Source: Polaribacter marinus (lineage in GTDB: Bacteria > Bacteroidota > Bacteroidia > Flavobacteriales > Flavobacteriaceae). Taken from it: a stretch of 64,000 nucleotides of DNA. The stretch lies in contig NZ_JAKQYM010000004.1 in assembly GCF_022662535.1 (NCBI RefSeq), forward strand, positions 186,001 through 250,000. The letters run 5' to 3'. Below are positions 34,446 through 42,840 of this stretch, piece after piece. Positions within the stretch are counted from its first letter, which is position 1; each line of letters begins with the position of its first letter. A model generated the notes under the pieces. The model ran no database searches and was not told the DNA's origin. It was given only the letters and a program-made list of their open reading frames with translations. The translations under genes were made by a program, and so were the position numbers.

Positions 34446-36644
34446 ATGACAATTTCTATTTGGAGATATAGCCACTTAACCTTGGCTATATCTTCTGCTT
34501 TATTTATTATAATTGCTTCTGTTACGGGAATCATATTAGCTTTTGAGCCTATTTCTAATAAGCTAAATTCCTATGATGTTGTTCTTTTAAAAGATGTTTC
34601 TATTTCTGAAACGATTTCTGTTTTACAGCAAAAATATGATGAAGTAATCACTATAGAAGTTGATGAGAATGATTTTGTTTTGGCAAATGTTGTTTTAGAA
34701 AATGGTAAAAGTGAAACTTTTTATATCAACCCAAAAACAGGAGAAAAGGTTGGGGAAATTTTAGAAAAACAAGCGATTTTTGAATTCGCAACTACCTTGC
34801 ACCGTTCTTTATTTTTAAAATCTACAGGAAGATTTATTATAGGATTTGTTTCGTTTTTACTCTTTTTAATTGCTGTTACAGGAATTCTATTGATTGTAAA
34901 AAGACAAGGGGGTGTTTCTAAGTTTTTTTCTAAAATAATTAAAGAAGATTTAAACCAATATTACCATATTATTATAGGTAGATACGCTTTGATTCCTATT
35001 ATAATGATAACAATAACAGGAGTTTATTTGTCTTTAGAAAAATTTTCTTTATTGCCAAAAAATAAAAGTTTTCATCAAAGTATTGCACCTCTAAAAAATG
35101 CAAAAAAAATAAAAACTTCTGATTTTGAATTTTTTAAATCAACAAAACTAGAGGAGGTTAAAAAGATAGAATTTCCATTTTCTACAGATGAAGAAGATTA
35201 TTTCTTTGTAAAACTAGTTGATAAAGAAATGGCTGTTCATCAGTTAACGGGGCAAATAGTTAGTCAAAAAAAACAATCTTTAATTGCACTTGGTTCTTAT
35301 TATAGTTTGCTACTTCATACCGGAAAAGGATCTATTTTATGGTCAATGGTATTATTGCTAGCTTGTTTTGCTATTTTGTTTTTTATTTTTTCTGGTTTTT
35401 CTATGACTTTAAAAAGGAAGAAAACAACAACCCTTATTAAAAACAAGTTCAACAAAGATGCAGCAACATATATCATTCTTGTGGGCTCAGAAACGGGTAG
35501 CACATTTAATTTTGCTGTTGCATTTTATAATGCTTTGTTAACTGCAGGGAAAAGTGTTTTTCTGTCGGAATTAAATGAATATACCACTTATAAAAAAGCA
35601 CAAAATATTATCATTTTTACGGCAACTTATGGCGAAGGTGAGGCACCTGTAAATGCAAATAAATTTATTAGAAAAGTTAATAAAATAGATCAAAAAAGAG
35701 TTTTAAGTTTTTCTGTAGTTGGCTTTGGTTCAGTAGAGTATGAATATTTCTGTAAATATGCAATCTTAGTGCAATCTCATTTGCAAATTCAAGAAAAATT
35801 CAGGTCAGTTTTACCTATTTTTAAAATTAATAATCAATCTTTTTCTGATTTTAATAATTGGTTAAAAGAATGGAGTTCGTTTTATAAAATACCACTTAAA
35901 ATAAAAAAAGAAGCGTTTCAGTTTTCTGATGAAAAGAAACAAGAATTTACGGTTATATCTAAAACTGAAATCAATATAGATGATACATTTTTAGTTCAGT
36001 TAAAATCTAATAAAAAAATAAAATTCGAATCAGGTGATTTGCTTTCTATCACTCCTAAAAACGAAAACAGAAATCGTTTATACTCTATTGGGAAAATAGA
36101 TAAAACTATACTTTTAAGTATTAAAAAACACGAATTTGGAAGTTGTTCTAGTTATTTTAATAGCTTAGAGATAGGTGATAAAGTTGTAGCTAGTATCCAG
36201 AAGAATAAAGAATTTTATTTTCCTAAAAAAACGAAAGAAGTCATTTTAATTGCCAATGGTACAGGAATTGCACCTTTTTTAGGGATGATATATAAAAACA
36301 AAACTGCTAAAAAAATACATTTATTTTGGGGAGGAAGAACAAAAGAATCGTGTGGAATTTATAAGGAAAAGATCAAGGCTGCTTTAGAAGATCAATCTCT
36401 AACTTCATTTTATAGTAGTTTTTCTCAAGAACAAGAAGAGAAAATTTATATTCAGGATATCATATTAAATTACCCAAAGTTAATTTCTAGCGCTTTGGAA
36501 AGAGGAAGTTCTATTATGATTTGTGGCTCTTTAAATATGCAAAAAAGTGTCCTGAAAGTTTTGGAAGAAATTACTAAAAAACATCTAAAAACTTCTTTAA
36601 AAAAATTTGAAGAAAATCATCAAATTAAAACGGATTGTTATTAA
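34446..36644 (+). CDS. PepSY-flavodoxin-ferredoxin reductase fusion (transmembrane reductase)
   Basis: A 732-residue membrane flavoprotein. Residues 1 to about 320 form a PepSY-associated module with four helices (about 12-33, 130-151, 176-197, 296-318) and histidines next to them at H10, H119, H174 and H291, suited to two b hemes. A flavodoxin domain follows (GSETGST 347-353, TATYGEGEAP), then an FAD/NAD(P)-binding reductase half with RLYSIGK, ANGTGIAPFLG and FWGGRT. It should move electrons from NAD(P)H across the inner membrane to a periplasmic acceptor, plausibly iron or heme. Confidence 0.87.
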   Translation: MTISIWRYSHLTLAISSALFIIIASVTGIILAFEPISNKLNSYDVVLLKDVSISETISVLQQKYDEVITIEVDENDFVLANVVLENGKSETFYINPKTGEKVGEILEKQAIFEFATTLHRSLFLKSTGRFIIGFVSFLLFLIAVTGILLIVKRQGGVSKFFSKIIKEDLNQYYHIIIGRYALIPIIMITITGVYLSLEKFSLLPKNKSFHQSIAPLKNAKKIKTSDFEFFKSTKLEEVKKIEFPFSTDEEDYFFVKLVDKEMAVHQLTGQIVSQKKQSLIALGSYYSLLLHTGKGSILWSMVLLLACFAILFFIFSGFSMTLKRKKTTTLIKNKFNKDAATYIILVGSETGSTFNFAVAFYNALLTAGKSVFLSELNEYTTYKKAQNIIIFTATYGEGEAPVNANKFIRKVNKIDQKRVLSFSVVGFGSVEYEYFCKYAILVQSHLQIQEKFRSVLPIFKINNQSFSDFNNWLKEWSSFYKIPLKIKKEAFQFSDEKKQEFTVISKTEINIDDTFLVQLKSNKKIKFESGDLLSITPKNENRNRLYSIGKIDKTILLSIKKHEFGSCSSYFNSLEIGDKVVASIQKNKEFYFPKKTKEVILIANGTGIAPFLGMIYKNKTAKKIHLFWGGRTKESCGIYKEKIKAALEDQSLTSFYSSFSQEQEEKIYIQDIILNYPKLISSALERGSSIMICGSLNMQKSVLKVLEEITKKHLKTSLKKFEENHQIKTDCY

Positions 36645-36655
36645 AAAGGGAAAAA

Positions 36656-37009
36656 ATGTGTTATAAAACTAAAATTATCTCAAGAGTTAAGAGTGGTGAA
36701 TTGTCTGTTTGCAATGGCTGTAAAATATATAGCTTAACATTTAACAATGTGTTTTTTCAGTTTGAAGCAGATGAATTGAATCAGTTTAAACAATATATAT
36801 TAAATCTAGATATCGAATATTGGTTAGATCATTATTCTGTGACTACCCGAAAAAGAAAAATTCCTGTTCCAACATTTCATCAAAATTTGATTTTAATTTT
36901 TGATATTTATGAAATGGAAGAATTGAAAGTACTTTTAGGAATAAATGATAGTGTTAAGAAAGTAGTTTTATCGCCTCAAGATGTAGATTACACTTTAATC
37001 CTCAACTAA
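36656..37009 (+). CDS. DUF6686 family small protein
   Basis: A 117-residue cytosolic protein. I start at the ATG at 36656; an upstream TTG at 36635 would overlap the PepSY gene. The N-terminus has C2 and a C19-x2-C22 pair (SVCNGCKIY) that could bind metal, followed by FNNVFFQFEADELNQF. It matches the Flavobacteriia DUF6686 family as I recall it; function unknown. It ends the right arm of the heme locus, before a terminator. Confidence 0.68.
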   Translation: MCYKTKIISRVKSGELSVCNGCKIYSLTFNNVFFQFEADELNQFKQYILNLDIEYWLDHYSVTTRKRKIPVPTFHQNLILIFDIYEMEELKVLLGINDSVKKVVLSPQDVDYTLILN

Positions 37010-37069
37010 GTTTGTAAGGACTTAAAAAAAGTGAATTTTATTATCAATATTTAATACCCTAAAAACAGA

Positions 37070-37102
37070 AAACCCTATAAACGTAAAGTTTATAGGGTTT
37101 TT
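37070..37102. terminator. Bidirectional terminator between DUF6686 and tRNA-Phe
   Basis: Stem AACCCTATAAAC/GTTTATAGGGTT with loop GTAAA and T-run; it serves the plus-strand heme locus and the minus-strand tRNA. Confidence 0.88.
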
Positions 37103-37105
37103 AAG

Positions 37106-37178
37106 TGGTACCTCCAGGAATCGAACCAGGGACACAAGGATTTTCAGTCCTTTGCTCTACCAACTGAGCTAAGGTACC
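37106..37178 (-). tRNA. tRNA-Phe (GAA anticodon)
   Basis: A 73-nt cloverleaf on the minus strand. The acceptor arms GGTACCT/AGGTACC pair perfectly, the D-arm reads AGCTCAGTTGGTAGAGC, the anticodon loop CTGAAAA gives GAA, and the T-arm contains GGTTCGATTCC. The discriminator is A. CCA is not encoded, as is common in this phylum. Confidence 0.96.
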
Positions 37179-37248
37179 ATTGCCTTAGCGGATGCAAATA
37201 TAAAATGTTTTTTTATATCTCCTAAAGAAAATTTAAAAAAATGTGTTG

Positions 37249-37256
37249 TATTTTTG
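37249..37256 (+). promoter_or_regulatory. -7 box of coaX
   Basis: TATTTTTG, 21 bases before the ATG at 37278; it overlaps the in-frame TTG at 37254, excluding that start. Confidence 0.5.
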
Positions 37257-37277
37257 AATTTTTATAAATTTGGTAAA

Positions 37278-38006
37278 ATGAATCTAATTATAGATGTTGG
37301 TAATACAAGTGTTAAGGTAGCTGTTTTTAAGCAAGATAAAGTTGTTGAACTTGCTTTTTTTGATAAAAAAAGAATTTTATCAGAAGTAAAAAAAATAGTA
37401 AAAAAATATAAAATTAGTATAGGAATTATGTCTAGCGTAGCCTTAATTTCTAAAATGAAGCTCGAAAAACTTCAAAAAACACTAAAATTAAAGCTAGTTT
37501 CTTCTAAAACAAAAGTTCCTTTTGTAAATCTTTATAAAACTCCAAAAACATTAGGAGTAGATAGAATAGCATTAGTTGTTGGGGCTGTTAAAAATTTTCC
37601 TCAAAAAAATGTGTTAGTTATTGATGCAGGTACTTGTATTACTTTTGATTTTGTAAACAAAGAATCAGAATATTTAGGTGGTGCAATATCTCCAGGGATA
37701 TTGATGAGATACAAAGCATTAAAAAAATTTACTTCAAAACTACCCCTTTTAGATAAAAAGAAACCAAATAATTTAATAGGGGATAGTACAATTGAGAGTA
37801 TTCATTCTGGTATTGTAAATGGTGTTGTTCAAGAAATTGACGGAGTAATTGAACAATATAAAATGAAATATTCCGATTTAACAATTGTTTTAACAGGAGG
37901 AGATACAATTTTCTTGTCAAAACAATTAAAAAGTAGCATATTTGCCAATCAAAATTTTCTCCTTGAAGGATTAAATGAAATATTGATTTTTAACGAAAAC
38001 AAATGA
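37278..38006 (+). CDS. coaX: Type III pantothenate kinase
   Basis: First step of coenzyme A synthesis, phosphorylating pantothenate. Family marks are LIIDVGNTSVKVAVF at the N-terminus (phosphate-binding DVGNT), LGVDRIALVVGA, IDAGTCITFDFV, and GGAISPGI. It is 242 residues, normal for CoaX. The TGA overlaps the ATG of the next gene by 4 bases (ATGA), so translation is coupled. Confidence 0.94.
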   Translation: MNLIIDVGNTSVKVAVFKQDKVVELAFFDKKRILSEVKKIVKKYKISIGIMSSVALISKMKLEKLQKTLKLKLVSSKTKVPFVNLYKTPKTLGVDRIALVVGAVKNFPQKNVLVIDAGTCITFDFVNKESEYLGGAISPGILMRYKALKKFTSKLPLLDKKKPNNLIGDSTIESIHSGIVNGVVQEIDGVIEQYKMKYSDLTIVLTGGDTIFLSKQLKSSIFANQNFLLEGLNEILIFNENK

Positions 38007-39283
38007 TTAGAAAGATTCTTGTAGCTCTTTTATTGATAATTACAACAACTTTATCAGCACAAAGAACAAATTCATCACCATATTCTTTTTTTGGTATTGG
38101 TGAAGAGTTTAATCCTTTAACAGTAGAGCAGAGTAGTATGGGGGGAATTGGTGTTGCTTTTAGCCACTATAAATATTTAAATTTTACAAACCCTGCAGCC
38201 CTTGCAGATTTAAGGTACACAACTTATTCTTTTGGAATGTTAAATAATGATTTAACAGTTGACAACGGAGTTGCAAAACAAAATGTTACTTCTACTAGTT
38301 TAAGTTATGGGGCTATTGCTTTTCCTATTGGAAAAAAAGCAGGTTTCTCTGTTGGAATACAACCTGTGTCTTCAGTAGGTTATTCTTTATCAGATCCAGA
38401 TCCAGATGTAGATCCTACTCAAATTACCGTTTATTCGGGGTCGGGTGGTGTAAATCGATTTTATGGTAGTTTTGGTATTAAAGTAACCAAAGAATTTTCA
38501 TTAGGAATAGAAGGAGATTTTAGTTTTGGTAATGTAGATAATAACATAACAAATCAAAGAATTGATGTTGCATTAGCTACAAAATATCACGAAAATTTAA
38601 ACGTAAGAGGTGGTTCTGTAAAAATTGGAACACAATATCAGAAAGAACTAAAAAATAAATTAACAATAAATGCTGGTGCTACCTTAAAACTTGGAAATAG
38701 TTTAAATGTAACGGGTAATGAATATTTGTATTCTTTATCTTTTAGTGGAGCGGGTGAGATTCCTAGAGATACAATTTCTGCAACTAGTATTAAAGGAAGT
38801 TACGACTTACCAATGAAAACAACTTTAGGTTTTGGTTTAGGTAAATTTGATAAATGGTATGCTGGTTTTGAGTATGAAAATCAAAATGCTATAGAAAATG
38901 TTGGTTTTTTAAATAATACTACAACAGCATACAAGTATGGCAAGTCAAATAGAATTTCTTTAGGTGGTTTTTATTTACCTAAAATAAACTCGATTTCAAG
39001 TTACTGGGAAAGAGTTACTTATAGGGCAGGTGTTCGTTTTCAAAAGACAGGTTTACTTGTAGATGGATCAGGAACTGGTACAAATTTTAATTCTATAAAT
39101 GACTTTGGCATATCTTTTGGTTTAGGTTTACCATTGAAGCAATTAACTAATATAAATGCAGGGTTTGAGTTTGGTAAAAGAGGAACCACAAATAATAATT
39201 TATTACAAGAAAATTATTTTAATTTTAGATTAAGTTTATCTTTGACAGATATTAATTGGTTCATTAAAAGGAAGATTGATTAA
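38003..39283 (+). CDS. Putative outer-membrane barrel protein (FadL/OMPP1-like shape)
   Basis: A 426-residue exported protein: signal peptide (MIRKILVALLLIITTTLSAQ), then SSPYSFFGIGE and SSMGGIGVAF, a pattern shared by Bacteroidota outer-membrane transporters of the FadL/PorV type, and alternating strands to a C-terminal aromatic region (FIKRKID). The position before the TPR protein and lptC is conserved in Flavobacteriia. The exact function is not known; a role in envelope or LPS export is inferred only from neighbours. Confidence 0.75.
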   Translation: MIRKILVALLLIITTTLSAQRTNSSPYSFFGIGEEFNPLTVEQSSMGGIGVAFSHYKYLNFTNPAALADLRYTTYSFGMLNNDLTVDNGVAKQNVTSTSLSYGAIAFPIGKKAGFSVGIQPVSSVGYSLSDPDPDVDPTQITVYSGSGGVNRFYGSFGIKVTKEFSLGIEGDFSFGNVDNNITNQRIDVALATKYHENLNVRGGSVKIGTQYQKELKNKLTINAGATLKLGNSLNVTGNEYLYSLSFSGAGEIPRDTISATSIKGSYDLPMKTTLGFGLGKFDKWYAGFEYENQNAIENVGFLNNTTTAYKYGKSNRISLGGFYLPKINSISSYWERVTYRAGVRFQKTGLLVDGSGTGTNFNSINDFGISFGLGLPLKQLTNINAGFEFGKRGTTNNNLLQENYFNFRLSLSLTDINWFIKRKID

Positions 39284-39298
39284 CATAAAAATATTAAA

Positions 39299-40657
39299 AT
39301 GAAGAAAATTACGTTTTTATTAGCAGCAACATTATTTTTAACAACTGTAAAAACAAATGCCCAGGAAGATACAAAAAGAGAATGCCAAGAAAAGTATAAT
39401 CTTTTTAAAGGGGATTTTAGATCTAAAAAGTATGATGATGCTTATACGAATTGGATTTTTTTAATGGACAATTGTAAAGATCTATCTGTAAATATTTATA
39501 AATATGGATCTACTTTAGCAGAGGATGTAAGAAAAGATCCTGTTTTAGCTAAAAGAGTTTATGAACAAAGATTAGAGTTTTTTCCAGAACATCACGATAC
39601 AAAAAATAATCTAGCAAAAGCACATAGTGATTATGCAACATATTTGGCTAAAAATAAATTAGCTTCTGATGCAGAAATTTTTGCAATATTAGAAAAAGCT
39701 TACAAAATATCTCCTAAAGATATGGGAGTGAAAAATATTTATAGATACTTTCACGGAGTTACAGATAAATATAAAGATACAAATCCTCAAAAAGTATTTG
39801 ATACTTATGATGATGTTGTTGAATCAGTTGGAGAAAAATTAGATGATTATGCTGTTAAAATTGCAAAATTAACAAAAGATTCAACTAAAATTTTACAAGG
39901 TAGAGATAAAAGAAATTTAAGAGCTTATACTATTAATTCTAAATCTCTAGGTCAAGTAGAGGGTGGTTTAGATGCAATTATTTCAGAAATTGCTACCTGC
40001 GACAGATTGATTCCTTTATATAAAAGAGATTTTGAGGCTAATAAATCTAATTCAGTTTGGTTAAGAAGAGCAGTGTCTAGAATGTTCAATAAAGGATGTC
40101 AAGAAGATCCAATGTTTGAAACATTAGCAAAAGCTTATGCAGAATCTGCACCTTCTCCAGATTCATATTCATTTTATGCGGGAATTTTAGAAAAGAATGG
40201 AGATGCAAGTGGAGCAGCTGCAATGAGACAAAAAGCTTTTGATTTAGAAACAGATCCTTTAAAGAAAGCAAAAACAAAATTAAAATTTGCACATGCGGCA
40301 AAGTCTAGAGGGCAGTTAAGTAAAGCTAGAAGTTTAGCAAGAGAGGCTTTAAAGTTTAATCCAAATTACGGAAAAGCTTATTTATTTATTGGAAGATTAT
40401 ACCAATCTAGTGTTAATAATTGTGGTTCTGGTGAATTTGAAAAAAGAATGGTGTATGCAGCCGCTTTAAGACAAGCTCAAAAAGCATTATCAGTAGACCC
40501 TAGTATTTCTTCTGTAGCAAAAAGATACATTAATAATTATAGAGCTAACTTACCAAGTAACAAGGTAATATTTACAGCAAATGCTAAGGTAGGAGATTCT
40601 TACACAATAAAATGTTGGATAGGAGAAACTGTAAGAGTTGCTTCAAGTGGTAAATAA
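39299..40657 (+). CDS. Exported TPR-repeat protein
   Basis: A 452-residue protein with a signal peptide (MKKITFLLAATLFLTTVKTNAQ) and TPR-like helical pairs through most of its length, clearest at about 275-375 (SYSFYAGILEKNGDASGAAAM, here at 286-306; ARSLAREALKFNPNYGKAYLFIGRLY region at 342-367). The closing beta segment ends GETVRVASSGK. TPR proteins act as scaffolds. The neighbour lptC overlaps its stop by one base (TAATG). Confidence 0.82.
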   Translation: MKKITFLLAATLFLTTVKTNAQEDTKRECQEKYNLFKGDFRSKKYDDAYTNWIFLMDNCKDLSVNIYKYGSTLAEDVRKDPVLAKRVYEQRLEFFPEHHDTKNNLAKAHSDYATYLAKNKLASDAEIFAILEKAYKISPKDMGVKNIYRYFHGVTDKYKDTNPQKVFDTYDDVVESVGEKLDDYAVKIAKLTKDSTKILQGRDKRNLRAYTINSKSLGQVEGGLDAIISEIATCDRLIPLYKRDFEANKSNSVWLRRAVSRMFNKGCQEDPMFETLAKAYAESAPSPDSYSFYAGILEKNGDASGAAAMRQKAFDLETDPLKKAKTKLKFAHAAKSRGQLSKARSLAREALKFNPNYGKAYLFIGRLYQSSVNNCGSGEFEKRMVYAAALRQAQKALSVDPSISSVAKRYINNYRANLPSNKVIFTANAKVGDSYTIKCWIGETVRVASSGK

Positions 40658-41232
40658 TGAACCAAGCCCATAAATTTTTAGAAATATTTAAAAAAAGCAT
40701 TACTGTTCTTTTAGTAACAGTAATGCTTTTTTCTTGTTCTAATAATACTCAAAAAGTTAGAGATTTTTTGGCTGCTAAGAACTTGCCTACAGGGAAAGCA
40801 AAAGAAGCTTACCATGTTTATAAAGATTCTGGTAGAATAACCTCTAAATTATTTGCTCCTTTAATGTACGATTTTAGTAATCGAAAACAACATCCTTATA
40901 GTGAGTTCCCGTCAGGAATTAAAATTATAAATTTTGATAAAAATGGAAAGGATTCTGTTACAATTACGGGTGATTATGCCCTGTCTTTTTCAAAAACAAA
41001 AATATCAGAAATAAAAGGAAATGTAATTGTTTTAAATCATACAGATAATTCTAGGTTAGAAACCGAACAACTATTTTGGGATGAAGACACTAAATATTTT
41101 GTATCTGAAGAAGCATTTAAATTAATGAAAGAAAACGATACTATCTTTGGTATTGGGTTTGAGTGTAAAGATGATTTGTCAAAACACTTATCAAAAAAAA
41201 CAACAGGAAAACTAGAAACATCAGAAGAATAA
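40657..41232 (+). CDS. lptC: LPS export periplasmic lipoprotein LptC
   Basis: A 191-residue lipoprotein-like LptC. The N-terminus MNQAHKFLEIFKKSITVLL leads to a lipobox (MLFSC, C27). The LptC beta-jellyroll domain (about 75-170) shows YDFSNRKQHPYSEFPSGI, the ETEQLFWDEDTKYF segment and FGIGFECKDDLSKH. It bridges LptBFG to LptA in LPS transport. The signal-peptide codons contain a perfect 17-bp hairpin followed by T6 (40691-40732), shaped like an intrinsic terminator. Confidence 0.85.
   Translation: MNQAHKFLEIFKKSITVLLVTVMLFSCSNNTQKVRDFLAAKNLPTGKAKEAYHVYKDSGRITSKLFAPLMYDFSNRKQHPYSEFPSGIKIINFDKNGKDSVTITGDYALSFSKTKISEIKGNVIVLNHTDNSRLETEQLFWDEDTKYFVSEEAFKLMKENDTIFGIGFECKDDLSKHLSKKTTGKLETSEE
40691..40732 (+). 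promoter_or_regulatory. Terminator-shaped hairpin within lptC codons
   Basis: Arms of 17 nt (A6-GCATTACTGTT and AACAGTAATGC-T6) pair perfectly around the 8-nt loop CTTTTAGT. It is inside the coding frame for KKSITVLLVTVMLF. It could attenuate transcription when lptC is not being translated. Confidence 0.6.
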
Positions 41233-41236
41233 AATT

Positions 41237-41437
41237 ATGAATAAACTTTGGAAACTTTTTCAATACGGATATTTAATTGTTGCTGTATTTTTTTTTATTG
41301 AAGCTATAATTAGTTGGAGCACAGATCGTGAGAAATCATATTTGTTTCTTGGCTTTTCAATTTTTATTACCTTAGTGTTTTTCTTTAAAAGACATTTTAG
41401 AAAAAAAATAGAAATAAGAAATAACCAAAATAAATAG
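41237..41437 (+). CDS. Small two-helix membrane protein, 66 aa
   Basis: A 66-residue hydrophobic protein with two predicted membrane helices (about 9-26 and 34-50) separated by SWSTDREKS, then a basic tail (KRHFRKKIEI). No family I can name. It sits 4 bases after lptC and 15 before the CNNM-type gene, so it is probably part of that operon. Confidence 0.65.
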   Translation: MNKLWKLFQYGYLIVAVFFFIEAIISWSTDREKSYLFLGFSIFITLVFFFKRHFRKKIEIRNNQNK

Positions 41438-41452
41438 GAAGCACATCTCTAC

Positions 41453-42718
41453 ATGGAAACTGAGCTCATTATTATAATTGTATCAGTATTACTTTCTGCC
41501 TTTTTTTCGGGTATGGAAATTGCTTTCATATCAGCGAATAAACTTCATATAGAATTAGAGAAAAAAAGAGAAGGTTTTATTCCAAAAATTTTAAATAAAA
41601 TTACCCACAAATCATCAAAATTTATTACCACAATGTTAGTGGGTAATAATATTTCATTGGTCATATACAGTTATTATATGGGTAAATTATTGATAAAAAT
41701 TTTACCTTTAAATGGGTTTAATGACTTTTCAATACTTTTAATACAAACCATAATTTCTACTATAATTATTCTGATAACCGCAGAATTTTTACCAAAAGCA
41801 ATTTTTAGAATTTATGCAAATGAGGTTTTAAAAATATTTGCCATACCAGCATATATCTTTTATTATTTATTTCATTTCTTTTCAGAGTTTATAACAGTTA
41901 TTTCAGATTTCTTTTTACGTGTTTTTTTTAAAACTCAAGCAGATGAGCAGCAAACAGAATTTAGTAAAGAAGAATTAGGAAATTATATTACAGAACAATT
42001 AGAAACTGGAAACGATGATGATGAATTAGATTCTGAAATCCAAATCTTTCAAAATGCTTTAGAGTTTCATAATGTAAAAGCAAGAGAGGTAATGGTTCCA
42101 AGAACCGAAATTATATCTGTAGAAATACACGAGAATGTAACCAACTTAAAGAATACTTTTATAGAAACAGGTTTGTCAAAAATTTTAGTATACAAAACAT
42201 CTTTAGACGATGTGGTTGGTTATGTAAATGCTTTTGAATTATTTAAAAAACCAAAAGCAATAAAAACGATTTTATTACCTGTAGAAATTGTACCAGAATC
42301 TATGATGATAAATGATGTGCTTAACAGTTTAATGAAAAAACGGAAAAGTGTAGCAGTTGTTGTAGATGAATACGGAGGGACATCTGGTATGATAACAGTA
42401 GAAGATATTGTAGAAGAATTATTTGGTGAAATAGAAGACGAGCATGATGTGCAAGAATTTTTAGAAGAAGTAATTACAGAAACAGAATTTAATTTTTCTG
42501 CAAGATTAGAAGTAGACTATTTAAATGAAGAATATAATTTAAGTATACCAAAATCAGAAGCATACGAAACTTTGGGAGGATTTATAATTGAACATACAGA
42601 AAATATTCCAGAAGAAAATGAACTTGTAGAAATAGATAATTTTGAAATTAAAATTTTAAAAACTAGTAGCGCAAAAATAGATGATGTAAATCTAAAAATT
42701 TTGAATTCTGAAGATTAA
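41453..42718 (+). CDS. CNNM/HlyC-CorC family membrane protein with CBS pair
   Basis: A 421-residue protein. The DUF21 (CNNM) membrane domain (about 1-180) starts with FSGMEIAFISANK and has four helices; a CBS pair follows (about 205-330) with VMVPRTEIISV and VVVDEYGGTSGMITVEDIVEELFGEIEDE; a CorC_HlyC domain ends the protein. Members are annotated as hemolysin-related or Mg2+/Co2+ efflux proteins; a transport role is more likely than haemolysis. GldE of gliding motility belongs to this superfamily, but nothing here shows a motility link. Confidence 0.86.
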   Translation: METELIIIIVSVLLSAFFSGMEIAFISANKLHIELEKKREGFIPKILNKITHKSSKFITTMLVGNNISLVIYSYYMGKLLIKILPLNGFNDFSILLIQTIISTIIILITAEFLPKAIFRIYANEVLKIFAIPAYIFYYLFHFFSEFITVISDFFLRVFFKTQADEQQTEFSKEELGNYITEQLETGNDDDELDSEIQIFQNALEFHNVKAREVMVPRTEIISVEIHENVTNLKNTFIETGLSKILVYKTSLDDVVGYVNAFELFKKPKAIKTILLPVEIVPESMMINDVLNSLMKKRKSVAVVVDEYGGTSGMITVEDIVEELFGEIEDEHDVQEFLEEVITETEFNFSARLEVDYLNEEYNLSIPKSEAYETLGGFIIEHTENIPEENELVEIDNFEIKILKTSSAKIDDVNLKILNSED

Positions 42719-42784
42719 AATTTACTTCTAAAAATCCTTATCAAAAAAGTACAGGTAACACTCTATTAATAAGTATAAAATCGG

Positions 42785-42815
42785 TTGCAATATTAAAACC
42801 CAAATCGTATATTCG
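42785..42815 (+). promoter_or_regulatory. Promoter of the PpiD-like gene
   Basis: TTG (42785-42787), 20-base spacer and TATATTCG (42808-42815), a close -33/-7 pair for the Bacteroidota housekeeping sigma factor, 25 bases before the ATG at 42841. Confidence 0.55.
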
Positions 42816-42840
42816 CCAACTGAAAATAAATTAATGACGT

